NCBI RefSeq assembly: GCF_905475465.1
Contig: NC_062250.1
Span: forward strand, 518,501 to 582,500
Length of the DNA stretch: 64,000 bases
Reading direction: 5' to 3'
Source of the DNA: Pieris napi
Lineage: Eukaryota; Arthropoda; Insecta; Lepidoptera; Pieridae
Made by a program: the position numbers and the translations under genes. Each line of letters starts with the position of its first letter. The stretch's first letter is position 1. Positions 23,401-34,291 of this stretch are shown piece by piece. A model generated the notes under the pieces. The model made no database searches. It was not told where the DNA came from and worked only from the letters and a program-made list of their open reading frames with translations.

Positions 23401-24178
23401 ATTTACAGCAGAGGCATATGCAGTTTTTGCAGCTTTAAAATCGATTACTTCTATAAACAATTGTAAATATTTTCTAATTTTGACAGACTCTTTGAGTCTT
23501 TTAAATAGTCTTAAGCATGTTACTCTTAATAATTTTAAAACCAATTATATTCTCTATTTAATTAAAGATACTGTCTTGCGGTTGTATAAGACAGATGTAA
23601 CTATTGCCTTTATGTGGGTACCCTCACATAAAGGTATTACTGGTAATGAAATAGCAGACAAAGCTGCATATGAAGGGATTAACACTCTTAATGTCAGAAA
23701 TGTGGTACAGGTTCCTATGACCGATTATGATTATAATATAAATAATTCAATAAAAGATATATGGGCAAATTTATGGAAAGAAGATCAAAAACTTAAAGGA
23801 AAATGGTATGGAAGTATACAAGAAAATTTACTGAGAAGACCCTGGTATGAAGATTATGAGTTGGATACAGTTAGTCGTGAGTTCGTTACCACAATCAACA
23901 GATTGCGTTTTGGTCACAACACTGCACCCGCACACCTCGCTAAACTTAATATGATAGATAACAATGTTTGCTCTTTCTGCACTAACGAGATCGCAGATAT
24001 GAATCATATTTTTTTTAAATGCCAAAACCAAATTTTCATTTTTAATAGACTACTATTAGCAAGTGAAATAATGGAAGTTAGTGATCCCTCCCGCCGCCAG
24101 TTGTGTGATTTGCTCAAAAACAAAAAGTGTTATAGTGCATTATATAAATACGTTAAAAATACCGTAGGGAAGATTTAA
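20432..24178 (+). CDS. LINE ORF2: endonuclease, reverse transcriptase, RNase H
   Basis: The 1248-residue polyprotein is expected to nick target DNA, prime reverse transcription at the nick and remove RNA. An APE-type endonuclease occupies about 10-225, with N17 (QFNVQG), E44 (LNETW), the GDFNAHH motif at 141-147, and D193 (SAIDVSF). The last motif reads GSYHYP at 215-220 where SDHxP is usual. The reverse transcriptase spans about 440-760, with D578 (FLDVQGAFD) and the FADD box at 667-670. RNase H spans about 953-1083, with the catalytic quartet D959 (YTDGS), E994 (TAEAYA), D1019 (LTDS) and D1076 (NEIADKAA). A CCHC finger lies at C1180-C1183-H1192-C1197. The frame is fully open. The start is fixed by the TAATG overlap. 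Confidence 0.96.
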   Translation: MDTQPYITHSLRIAQFNVQGANNKKHLLTKFLNEKNIDICLLNETWLKEHHSFYISGYNFYNKNSKNPRNGVGILIKPYLKHNVINTTFYEDIQTIAISIYTENTTISILCVYCPPSSRNIRMNRLHNIIRGLPKPIFVSGDFNAHHIAFGCLSTKSRGNNLYNIIDECDLCILNNGSFTTVNYPTRNPSAIDVSFVSPQVAPLCEWYVHDDAMGSYHYPTITNITMCIERYTINKHVDRFLYDKTDWTKYSELSGLVFHDMMVSEESPMKSYDEFCSRLNKLKLMVVPRFTRTNFRSRPPAPWWNSICEQAVIKSYEALKLYRNNSTEYNYINYKRLDALKKRTIKEQKKISWIGFCNSFNRTTPISQIWNLIKKFKGIRTGNKSYRDEFVQPLLDKLSDNNNLVDSDSLDNYFNINNENPQSTFLLDSFSWSELLMSIQSRRNTSPGLDDFPYLLIKHLSESVQKIFLNILNNLWHKKLIPSSWKTQCVIPILKPDKSPEQISSYRPISLSSCIGKIFENMVKSRLDWYAESNNVIPHIQYGFRKGRSCADSFISLISDLKNAKNNKLHTVCVFLDVQGAFDSVDPGILVKVLSNSGIPGQLSKWIYDFLTNRILYVRHNNILYGPRTASKGTIQGATLSPLLYNLYTCEICKYVNTKNVNILQFADDLVLYSSDVNLTVAIENVNTGLKQLSNYYQHRLNLKINAAKSNAMIFGKDTPIVDVVYNGDVIQRVTSHKFLGIIIDQKLSFEEHIKYVSRNALRGVNILRCLAGVSWGADPKILSILYKSIVRSHFDYRSLAYLNSTHTHKLDILQNRALRIISGAMCSTPIRAMEVETNIMPLILRRLMLTERYCLKLLSSNNLQIINRIIPHPINIDGPLTSPNDLLTGTSPTLCQIFTETQSHYSNIKKHSHWSCYTHSYSCITHPITILSNSIENNSDLLAFKEENNKYYTIYTDGSKGNDFVRSAVYDSQKDVAQSFVLDKNCSIFTAEAYAVFAALKSITSINNCKYFLILTDSLSLLNSLKHVTLNNFKTNYILYLIKDTVLRLYKTDVTIAFMWVPSHKGITGNEIADKAAYEGINTLNVRNVVQVPMTDYDYNINNSIKDIWANLWKEDQKLKGKWYGSIQENLLRRPWYEDYELDTVSREFVTTINRLRFGHNTAPAHLAKLNMIDNNVCSFCTNEIADMNHIFFKCQNQIFIFNRLLLASEIMEVSDPSRRQLCDLLKNKKCYSALYKYVKNTVGKI

Positions 24179-24315
24179 GAAAACAAGTGGAATGTTGGAA
24201 TAAGAATAACATGTGAAATTAAATGAAGTGAAAATAAGTGAAATTTAGTGACCGAAAATAAGACTTGGCTTAAAGGTCTCGTTACCAGGCCATAAAATTA
24301 AAAAAAAAAAAAAAA
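24179..24315 (+). other. LINE 3' UTR and poly(A) tail
   Basis: About 120 bp with repeated GTGAAA-type words, ending GTTACCAGGCCATAAAATTA and then an A run to 24315. The right copy of the 11-bp duplication starts at 24316. No AATAAA is seen; the A run itself is the tail. Confidence 0.85.
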
Positions 24316-24326
24316 TTAAAGTAATT
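24316..24326 (+). repeat. right target-site duplication of the LINE
   Basis: TTAAAGTAATT, identical to 19149-19159. Confidence 0.9.
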
Positions 24327-26234
24327 AGATAAGAATCTTACAAATATAATAGAAATTCACTGTCTTTCTGTATCTTTGTGATAAGCTCAACAAATACTAG
24401 ACATGAGGAAGGTTGAACTAATTGATTTGTCCTGGTTACGTTTAAATCGGTGAATACAACAACAATTTTTCGTACGACAGACAGACTATATAGCCAGAAT
24501 ATGCTCATGTGAAAACGATCATTATAAACGCGCCTCTATTACAAAAGAAAGTCAAATATATATGTCAGTTAAATTTTTAACTCTCCCAGTTGTCGTGTTT
24601 TAAATTAATGGGCGCGCGTTAGTTTTAATGAAACGCTACGTTTGATGCGTTCCTAAATTTTTCATTTTAGAAATGAATTATGCAAGTAGTTTAAAAAAAC
24701 TCCGCTTATTTTTCTCATAAAAAAACAATTTATAGTTGTGTATTTTTAAATACATGATGATAGGCAAGGTTGTCGAGAAATTTTATTTAAGCAACTAATG
24801 CATTAATAAGTACCATATAAAATGTCATATTTATGCCTTTCTATAAAGTCAATACTATTGTAGCGATATCTACACTCTACAGTCTGTGGCTACAAGCAGA
24901 TGAAGACATCTTACCCTGAACCGCGCTATTTCCTTCCTTTATTTATATTATTTTATTTATAAGTTTTCCTCTCGCACACTGAGGCTTTCGGGCCGGCCTG
25001 TCAAAATATGTACTCGCCTATCCGTTTACTTTGGAGGAACCCACACTATTGTTCGTTACACCAAAAGAGGAGGTTGACAATTCAATTCGTGTGTATGTTG
25101 TTTTTGTATATTTAATTCTATTATATTCAGATTAATATTAAGCACCTTATCAGCGTGATTCACTTATAGACTGTATTCTAGAACGTCAAGTAAACGTAAA
25201 TCTAAGGTTTTCCTATGCGGATTAGAACAATAGTGCTCAAGATGAAATACAGGGCATAGATATTATCACTATTTTCCTTCATTAGGGTGACCTCAAAGAA
25301 ATCGCTAAATAGTTAACAGGCCGCCTGCCTATTGTGCAAATTTTCATTCAGTGTAAATTAATTAATAGTGCAATAAAAACATTAACAATTATATCACTGT
25401 TTAAAATTCTTTTCCTCAATTCCCATGACACACGGCAAAACCTTTCACTCAACCGGGAAATATTTGACGAGTGACTGCCAGTTTTTGAGTAATTCATGTT
25501 TAAAGATGCGTTCGCGGAACTTTGAATCACGGGTAATTATAATTCGTAAGATGTCCCAGTGCTTGACAACCGATGCCGGTTTAAAGGTATTTACATTGAG
25601 AAATACTTTTAAGACTTTAAAGTGAACTTCACTTGCATCATGAAAATAATTTTACATTTAGTTTTTACTCACATTGTGATATAACGCAGCTTCGTGGCAG
25701 TTTTGTGTTTCTTAATTGTTTCGTACCCAAACTAAACGAAATTTTGTCAAAGCATTTATTAACGCTGGTAATTAAGTAAAATCAAGTATTTACTTAAGGA
25801 ACCACCACACAGATTGTATACCTGTTTTACAAATATATTATCTTACATTAGCCTGTACCTGTTTATAGCGAAATCATTTTCCACGGGAATCTACCTTGGG
25901 AACAACGGTAAAACTTTGAATTACTCTCTTCAACAGCTAACTTAGACCTTCTCAAGCATTACCTGACGGTAACTATCGTCTAAGTTAGACATTATAAGTT
26001 ATAATTTATGTTTATGACTGTGATAATGAAATGATGTAAGTAATTACAGGCATAGCGGAAATAACAAAAGCCTTTTATTGATCTAATTATTACTTATAAT
26101 CTCGCACACAATATTTACATTGTACGTTGGTTACGTTTTTATCATTTCGATAGGAAAACCTAGTAACTATTATATTCTTTATATATATTTATATACACTT
26201 ATAGCTTATTATTATTATAAACTAAAAGAGACAT
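24327..26234. other. unannotated AT-rich stretch
   Basis: No supported gene or repeat. Short frames near 25348-25625 overlap on both strands without motifs. Confidence 0.5.
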
Positions 26235-26410
26235 TCTTTCATCGTGAGGAAACCGTGAAGAAAGCCTTAGACTCTAAAGTCAACGGCGTGTGTCAGGCAC
26301 AGGAGGCTGATCACTTACTTGCCTATTAGGTTGACAAATAATCATGAAGCAAATACAGAAATCTGAGGCCCAGATCTAAAAAGGTTGTAGCGCCACTGGT
26401 TTATTTTATT
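26235..26410 (+). mobile_element. tRNA-derived SINE, 5'-truncated
   Basis: Begins at ATCGTGAGGAAACCGTGAAG, so the tRNA-like head and both promoter boxes are missing. It continues through CGGCGTGTGTCAGGCACAGG to GGTTGTAGCGCCACTGG and a T-rich tail. It is dead for transcription. Confidence 0.87.
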
Positions 26411-29400
26411 TTTACTAAAAGGATTAATACTTAAATGCTAGCAAGCATGACCGAAACTAATCAATCTCACAAATTGATAAGTGACGTCATTTGAGGTACT
26501 TGCGATTACTGGCGAAGGGAAGATGTATTCTATGTATTAGCTAAATGAGTATTCTCCGAATTTTGAATTTAGAAAGGCTAAAAACTATGATAATTTTAAA
26601 TTGGTTCCAAAATTTAAAACATACTAAAACTCAAACTAAAAAAACTCAAAGGAGACCTACCCCACACGGATAAGCTGGTTCCACATCTGCGTACTATTCG
26701 TCATAGAAATGCAATTCCCGATTGTATTATTGCAAAGATCTGAATCTGAGACACCGACGTGAGTAAACACCAGCGATGCGCTACAGTATATCGACTTCTG
26801 CAGGATTATCCTCAATGCGTCATTGTACCGATGATAGCCTCCTTTTAAATTGAGTTAAAGATGGGCAGAGTTAAATGTCATGGAAATATGCTTTGGATCA
26901 TGATATTTTGTTATCCTGAACAAACCATGTCAACAACAACACATTGTCAAAGGTATTTTCTCTCACAATATACTTCGTCACCACCACTTGAGCGGTTCAG
27001 GTTATTCGATATAAAAAAAATACAAAATTAACTAGACATATACATATTATATCTACACATAAATCTAAATTAAATTTAGTTCATTTATTTTATTTTCCCA
27101 ACAAAAACACTAAATAGCATTAATTGCTGTTAATAAATTTTGCGACATACGAAACTAGTGTTTCGTAAAAGTCCTTTAATTTCCGTGTATGTATTCAGGG
27201 CATGCGCGGACAACGAGTAAACTGTGCTGGAATTAGTACGTGACTCGCATGGCCGTGTCACGTTGTGTCACGCTTCCCGGCTTTGCTCGGAAGCGTACTT
27301 TCGACGCCTTTTTATATGTATTAAAGATGTAGGTGATTTCTAAATGAAAGCAAAAATATGTAGATGATTTCAGATAGCTCATACAATGATTAGGGAAAAA
27401 CGTTATAGCAATGCGTTGCCGCCACTTAAATGTCTGCAAGGGGTATTTTTCATTTTTTGAAGTAATACTTCTTTTGGCGCGTTATGGAAAAATTATGAGA
27501 GTAAATTATTAGGATGCGCGCGCATACCGTTACAAAAAACCGACACCCTTGACATAGTCAACTTTATAAAATATGAATTATATATAAATATAAATTATAA
27601 TATTATATATTTAATTATGTAGAAATAATTTATTTGTGATATTTAAATAAACTTTATTTAGCTAGATAATGCGTTATAATAAAACTTTCAATGTATTAAA
27701 TACCTACCTTTTTCTATTGTTAGTGTCGTTTCTTCTACAAACGTAGAATAAGGCGAAAGGTAAATATTTTAAAAAGATTTTTATCTTGTTACGCCAAAGA
27801 AGTATAACACACGTGTACCTACATAAGCACACACACATGTTATTTTTTAATTGTTTTATACGTACTACAGTAAGATTTTTATGACTACACTCAAAAAATG
27901 TTAGTTATGAAGCGACGACAAGTTATTCATGAATTTTCTAATAACTTAACTTACTAGTAAATAAAGAACCACGCTATCCCTTTAAAACACCCCTTATAAT
28001 AAAGTAAATATTCTTATATACTACTATTTATTCGTTACACAAGCTTTATTAATAGTAAAAGATGTCTTGATACTGAAACGTCTCCCTCAATTCACATTCA
28101 CCCTCAAACTTGATTAAAATAACCCCTTAACACTCTAACCATCGACTGATCTTAAACCGCTTAAGAGCCCCATATCCAGTTATCCCGCCTCAACTAATAA
28201 TATATGGCAGGGCGTAGGTACTGAAACTTTAAGAACTTGGCACACTGTTATTGGTAATAGCTGAACAATCGGAGAGCATCGAAATATTAAATATCTTATT
28301 CATAAAGATTAAATCACGAGAAAGGGATGGCAACACACACACAATTGCTTATTAATTAGAAAGAGTCCAACATTTATTCACCATTTACATTAAATACCCC
28401 TCATTTAATAAAAACTAAGTCAGTCTAGTTGGAATCTAATAATAATGTATCTTTCTATCTCTTTGCATCACAGTGTAAACACATTTTGACAGAAAGAGAA
28501 GAAAGAGCAATTTGATTGACATAATTTAATTAGTAGATTGGTTTAGTATAAGATATGATGGGGGATTTATAGGCATTTTAAGAGCTTTCCACTGAATATT
28601 CTCTACGAATGGTTCTATGAACGTAATGCTATACAGGCAAGAACATAATAAATACCTATCGAGACGAAACCGATTTTTTTTAGACCCCTTAAAACGACGT
28701 GTATTATAAATAGGAAAATGGATAAAAATGTATTGTAATCATGTATTTTAATAAAATTGAATATTAAAAGCTTTATTTGCTAGCGGTACAAAATCTCACG
28801 ATCGCGAAGATTTAGTTGGCAAGTTATCGAGACATGTTAAGGTCTGTGTAATTAATAGTGACGATGAACGGTTTCCATGACTTCGTAAATTGGCAATAAG
28901 TTCTTAGAATGGTACTATAAAAAATACTCCTTCAGTATCATTAAATGATACAAAAAATCTCGTAATATCGATTTTCTTCGTTGAACGTACTTTAGTGTTC
29001 ATAATGAGGATGATGACGTCAGCTCCCAATGTCATTCGAATATAGTTCAAATATATTTTTCTCTTTTTTTATTGATTCAAAACTTTATACATTCACAAAC
29101 AATCATAGGCAACATCTTCTTAACCTGTCCTATGCTAAAACGGAAAGTATTCTTCTTGTGCAACAGTAGATAAATTATGAAATTGTGTTAAATGAAGTAC
29201 CTTAATATGTCATTAAGTATCATTAATATATCAAATGGAAGAGAGTACCCCACGACATAGGGAATCCTAGTGCACTTTCTCTTTTAATTATACATCCTTT
29301 TTTATTATGTGTAATAAAGTTTTTGTCATTTATTTTGTCTTTCTTTTATATAGGAATAAAAAACATTGAATTAAGTTACTGAGTAAGGATGAAAAATGAA

Positions 29401-30526
29401 CAGAAATTATGATTTCAGCATATGAAGAAATTTAATATCTACCAAAATATTTTTGTCTTCTATAACTCATCATCTTCAAATATTTCTGAATTCCATATGG
29501 TAAATGCATAAAGGGGTGGACGAAATATTTCATTTACATTATTATTACGGTCAGTACCCCTTGGTCCTAAGCCGGACTATTTTCAAAATGGTTCCATGAA
29601 TAAAAATGCAGCCATAACTCATAATGGCGGTCAAAAGAAATGCATTTCTGTCGTGACAAAGGGTAGGCGTATGTTTTATAAGGTTTTATTTGTATGGGTA
29701 GAGCATTGACCTTTCCTTGGAACGTTTATCGTCAATAATTATTTAGTAACAATTGAAACGGTTCTGTGCTTATATCGTTTAACATATAATACAGAAAAAC
29801 AAATATATTATGTGATACTATTTTATAGAGGAGTCATGATTAAGAAACCATTGATTCTTGTTTTAAATTCTAAATTAATACTATTAGATTTATAATTTTA
29901 AATAGATCTTCAAACTTAAATTAGATGATTGTTTAGATGATGATTTTTATTAAAATTCCAACCATTTTACGTGTATTAAAGATCAGATCAGTGTAAGTTT
30001 AATAGACAAACACAATACTATTTTCGTAGCATTAAAATGTATTAAAAAAAATACGTTTTAAATTCATTTGATTGATTTTGAAGACATCTAAGGAATATTT
30101 AAGTATTTTCCTGTATAGCAAGGTTATAGAACAGTCATACATAATTTGTATTCATTAGAGACAATAAGCATTTGTGAGTAAGCATCAATGACGAATGCGG
30201 TCAACTGGTTATCAAAACATCTAGGATATTGGTGATTCATACAGTTCAGTTAGTCTAATGGATCATGTAATTTGAAATTACAAATAAAGTACAAGAAGAA
30301 CATAATTACATGAAATATGATATTTTGTTTAATATATTACAAATGTAAACCTACATATTGTGTCAATATGACCACTGAAGAAGTTTCTGTTTTTTCTTAG
30401 TCAACCCAAAATTCGCGATTTAAAACAGTACGAAGAAGAGAGATAAGAAACTCTTAGTTTCTTATTTCGTCTCTTTCTACATCATCCATTATTATCTGTA
30501 TTTTTAATGACATGATTGCCATTTGA
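26411..30526. other. long unannotated AT-rich stretch
   Basis: No supported gene. A CTTCCCGGCTTTGCTCGGAAG hairpin-like segment lies near 27270. The segment 29200-29330, ending GTAATAAAGTTTTT, looks superficially like an mRNA 3' end but has no coding sequence upstream. Confidence 0.4.
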
Positions 30527-30698
30527 AGGTCGATTTATATCAAACGAACATAGAGCTAGAGCTAGAACAAGAGCATTCTTTCGTAATCTTTTAGTGTAAA
30601 CGAAAGCTAGAGGTATCGATTTACATCTAACGAACATAGAGCTAGAGCTAGAATAAGAGCATTCTTTCGTAATCTTTTAGTGTAAACAAAAGCTAGAT
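30527..30698 (+). repeat. two tandem 86-bp copies at the Harbinger left end
   Basis: The block from TCGATTTATATCAAACGAAC through GAGCATTCTTTCGTAATCTT to AAAGCTAGA is repeated once, at 30530 and 30616, with a few substitutions. This duplicates most of the terminal inverted repeat and subterminal region on one side only. Confidence 0.85.
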
Positions 30699-31459
30699 CG
30701 AATGTTCTTTGCTCATTCGTGTCAATTCTGTGGTTAGTATTGGCAGTGCTTCGTTATGTCTGACTCTGACAGCGATATCATTATTGCAAGTGCTGCATTT
30801 ATTATTTTGTCGCGAAAACTCAAAAATAAAAGAAGGAAGAGACGTTGGGGGTTGGGTGTTGAATACCACCGCACTTTTTTGACGATACATTAGTATACAT
30901 ATAGATAGACGCGTTTCCGTAGCAAAACTCACTTGGAGTTGTTCCAATGAAGGTCCCCCGAGACTCCTAAATAATTAGTATCGTCAAAAACATATATCTG
31001 TAACTATTCGGATTATTTATATTACGTCAATACAGCGTATTACATAAAGTTTGTTACAAAACAATATAAATAATAATAATAATAAACGAGTCTATTATTT
31101 AAAATAAATCTTGATTTCTATACAAAACGGCACGAACGACTTCCATACTTTATAAGCTGTGGTGTTAGCTGCTGTCCCAGGCTTATAGTTTCGGCTTGTG
31201 TCAAATGCACTGCAGAACAAAGATGGCGATAATGTTCTGTGGCTGTCGACCATATTTTCATACTAAAGGTGGTATAGGTCGGTTATCGAAAGCTGGCGCG
31301 TTCACAGTACTCACACTAATGCAATTTCACTATACAGTATGTTTAAAAATATTACTTTTTTGCCAAGCTATATATTTTAGTCTACTCTGGTTTTAGTAAG
31401 GTTGGGTGGGTTGTAAATAAATAAAAATGTGTCAAGTACATATAAATATTATGTGCATA

Positions 31460-31650
31460 CGAGGGTGGATCCAAAAGTTCTAAGCCCGACCAAGAACGTA
31501 TAAGAGTAGTTTGTGTAAATAATTTTTCATTTTTCGACATAAGCTCCACCTAGATCAACACACTTCACTTTTACTTCACTAACTATTCTTTCAATACTCC
31601 TCTTAGAAACCCCAATCGCATCTGATGTCAAATTAAATATAACATTTTTT
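31460..31650 (-). mobile_element. mariner 3'-end fragment
   Basis: Next to TA at 31458-31459 lies CGAGGGTGGATCCAAAAGTT, which resembles a mariner terminal repeat. Read on the minus strand, the adjoining sequence encodes KCVDLGGAYVEK followed by a stop, like the C terminus of mariner transposases. The rest of the transposase and the other terminus are not seen. Confidence 0.65.
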
Positions 31651-32012
31651 CATTAAACTGTTTTTAATAAGATGCTTAAAATAATTAAAAACATTGTGCA
31701 CCATTTCACGAGATTGCCCTGGTAATGTTTGAAAAAAGATCAACATGTATAAAATAATAATAATATAAAACAGTAAAGATCAACATAAACAGTAGCAAAA
31801 GAAAAACAATAACTGTCTCTTTTATACTCATAAGCTTGACCGAGCGCGAGAGAGACGGACAGTCTTTTCGTGATGTATTTGTGATTGTATTTCAGTTTGA
31901 CATCACGTCTCGCGCTTATTCACAGACACTACACAAGCACAAAGTGTAAATGTGTTGAAGCCGCCAGCTTTAGATAACATACCTATAAGAATATATGTTT
32001 TTATAATATAAA

Positions 32013-32041
32013 CTAGCTAAAAAACCCGGCTTCGCCCGGGA
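32013..32041 (-). terminator. Helitron 3' terminal hairpin and CTAG end
   Basis: The perfect inverted repeat CCCGGGCGAAGCCGGG, a few bases before the terminal CTAG, is the rolling-circle termination structure of Helitrons. On the plus strand the hairpin lies at about 32025-32040. Confidence 0.85.
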
Positions 32042-32135
32042 GTTTATATGAGATGACGTGGTAGAGTCGAAATAAAAAAATAAACTATGACGTAAAAAGT
32101 AAAAAAAAAGTTTATTGAAAACGTTTTCTCATTAT

Positions 32136-33097
32136 TTACAATACTTGTTTATAAACAACATTTTTCATTTTATTGTCCGGAGTATATATACATAAATTTT
32201 TCGGATTTCCTACTCTTGAGCAAGCTACATATAGCTGACCGTGAGAGAAGCAGGATTCTTTGAGGTTAATGCCACAATATTTTAAAGTTTGTCCTTGCGC
32301 TTTGTTAATTGTAAAACTAAAGGCTAATTTTATTGGAAACTGCAGTCTTTTAAATTGAAATGGCATTTCCGAAGAGATCAGAGGTATTCTAGGTATAAAT
32401 ACTGTCTGTCCTTTGGTCTTTCCAGAAATAAGTTCAGCTTCAATGATATTATTCGATAGCTGTTTTACGATCATTCTAGTTCCATTACATAATTTTGGGG
32501 AGTTGAGATTTCTGAGTAGTATGATTGGAGTTCCAATTTTCAGACGAAGGCAGTGTAATGGCATTCCTGGTACTTGTAAAGAGTTTAGAAATTCAGTGGG
32601 GAAGTTGACACTTTCTTCAATGGATACCATCGTGTCGATCGATTTATATATTTTCTCTTCACCAGGTATTTTCTTTAGAATATTAAAATTGATATCGTCA
32701 ACAATATTATTTTTAGTGGCCAAAATTGCTCTTATAGTTCTGAATAATATTTGGATAAATTTTGTCGATTAGTTCGTCTTCAGTAGTGGCTATATTACAG
32801 AAATCACTATTAAGTTCAATGAGGCCGGTCGTTTGGTCAGTAGGATATGTACCTTCGCCGATTTGTAAAAGTATTTTAGCAAATTGTGCTGTTGTTTCAT
32901 CTCTTGATAATTCAACTCTCATGTTTTTTGTTAATTGCAATTTGTACTTGTGGCCAGAGATGTGATTTTTTCAAGCATGCATTGATCTCGTCTGCTGATG
33001 TGGACTTGGGAATAACTGGAAGTGTTTGTCGAAAATCTCCTGAGAGTATGAGTAGAGCTCCTCCCATTATTTCAGAGTTTTTTCGCAATTCTTGTTC
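32136..33097 (-). pseudogene. Helitron PIF1-like helicase, C-terminal part, frameshifted
   Basis: Three successive minus-strand frames carry consecutive pieces of a Helitron helicase. The first, at about 32930-33085, encodes ALLILSGDFRQTLPVIPKST. The second, 32713-32940, encodes QLTKNMRVEL and the segment to IYPNIIQNY. The third, 32136-32723, encodes ILATKNNIVDDIN, GTPIILLRNL, FSFTINKAQGQTL and LYVACSRVG, the late superfamily 1B helicase motifs of PIF1-like proteins. Frameshifts lie near 32940 and 32720. The Walker A/B region and the Rep nuclease are missing. The 195-codon frame is the largest intact piece and cannot work alone. Confidence 0.88.
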
Positions 33098-33144
33098 CTT
33101 ATATCTTTAGAAACACGCCCTTTAGATTAAAACGGGAACTTTCT
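33097..33144 (-). repeat. 48-bp direct repeat inside the Helitron (partner 33500-33547)
   Basis: CCTTATATCTTTAGAAACAC through AAAACGGGAACTTTCT recurs at 33500-33547 with two substitutions. The first copy sits exactly where helicase coding sequence ends, so the intervening ~355 bp and one repeat may be a duplication or insertion that replaced upstream coding sequence. Confidence 0.8.
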
Positions 33145-34219
33145 AGCTTCTGTAGCGGTAGCGTATGTAGTAAAGGCGCGAAATTTAAAAACCTAAATTT
33201 TTAAATAGTTTGAGAACTAATTTGGATAACTAAAATTATGTAGCTTTAACTCCAAAATATAAGTTAGCTAATGACGTATAAATACACAAAATTTAATAAC
33301 TTTTTTATAGCAACAAATTAAATTTAAGACTTTATTGAAATTGGAATTTTAAATTTCGTGTCACTACTACACATGCTACAATTGCTCGCAACGCTTTTGG
33401 AAATACAACCCAAACAATCGTTGTCCTGAATGAAGTTCAAATATTCGATAACAGATGGCGCCACTGCACTTAATTTCCAAGTTGAAGGGTCGGAAAGTCC
33501 CTTATATCTTTAAAAACATGCCCTTTAGATTAAAACGGGAACTTTCTTGTTCGAGGGGGGATAAAGGGCTATCACACCACATAAGTCCCTTTATCGTGTC
33601 GGGACTCCTTTTTAAGTTTTATCGGCACGCACATTTTATCGACTTAGTTTTATTATATATATAGATGTTTGTAGTAGTAATAAAACGTACCTACATCATC
33701 TATGCCCAAATAGGATTTTCTTTCTGTGACCAAAGTTACCTTTATAGTAAGAGAAGAATAAGAATGAACAATCTTTTTAGTTTTAATTTCAATGACCATT
33801 ACTATTGACAAAACTCTATGGCACGCTAGACAAACTACTTTTATTTTTTACACCTGTCAACACTGACAATGTTGTAACGTGGCTGTCAAAACGTGAATTA
33901 AAAATAGAAAAGTCTGTGTAATGTATTCCATCTCATTCTTTTACACGTTCAATCCTACAGATATATATGTTTGTCTCTTTCTACATAACGCCTCAACTTT
34001 TCGTGTTACACTTGATTTTACTCCTCATAAAATTTCCGTACCGGGCCTTATAACTCAAATCATTTCTTAAGGAGTAAACTCCAAAAATTAATTTTTTTTT
34101 GTTTGATAGGTATTTTGTATGGATATAGAGAAGGAGGTAAATGGAAATCACAATTGAATTGATCAAGTTACATTTATTTGTACACATAAATATAATAAAA
34201 TTATGTCAATTTTAAATGG

Positions 34220-34291
34220 AACGCCTCAGAGCGAGGTAACGCCTCAAAGAAAGGTAACGCCTCAGAGCAAGGTAACGCCTCACAGCGTGGT
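34220..34291 (+). repeat. minisatellite, four 18-bp units
   Basis: Four tandem copies of AACGCCTCAGAGCGAGGT with 1-4 changes each. Each junction creates GGTAACGCCTC. It lies about 100 bp inside the right end of the 8-bp-duplication element, whose terminus (reversed) also begins GGTAAC. Confidence 0.85.

Larger units (their letters stand above)
19160..24315 (+). mobile_element. full-length, apparently intact I-group LINE
   Basis: A complete non-LTR retrotransposon of about 5.16 kb. It has a short 5' UTR starting GGGGAAGTTG, an uninterrupted ORF1 with three zinc knuckles, an uninterrupted 1248-codon ORF2 (endonuclease, reverse transcriptase, RNase H, terminal zinc finger), a ~120-bp 3' UTR and an A tail. 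An exact 11-bp target duplication flanks it. RNase H downstream of the reverse transcriptase places it in the I superfamily group (I, Nimb, LOA, Outcast and relatives) rather than Jockey or CR1; I cannot choose among these without a tree. Intact frames and a perfect duplication imply recent insertion and possible activity. Confidence 0.95.
32013..33665 (-). mobile_element. Helitron with both termini, internally decayed
   Basis: Read on the minus strand, the element begins TCTATATATATAATAAAACT at 33665, preceded by host A. It ends with a GC hairpin CCCGGGCGAAGCCGGG, a T run and terminal CTAG at 32013, followed by host T. This is the A|T insertion with 5' TC and 3' CTRR expected of Helitrons. 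The 1653-bp copy retains only the C-terminal part of the helicase and no Rep domain, so it is non-autonomous. It is nested inside the 8-bp-duplication element at 30849-34391. Confidence 0.88.

Noticed and set aside
29200..29330. mRNA 3'-end-like sequence with GTAATAAAG
   Set aside because: No coding sequence or exon boundary upstream; AATAAA-like words are common in AT-rich DNA.
30841..30947. Continuation of the Harbinger frame past 30848 as exon sequence
   Set aside because: The sequence after 30848 belongs to the inserted element; the true continuation is at 34400.
32413..33110. Plus-strand frames of 67-119 codons
   Set aside because: They are complements of the Helitron helicase remnant on the minus strand.
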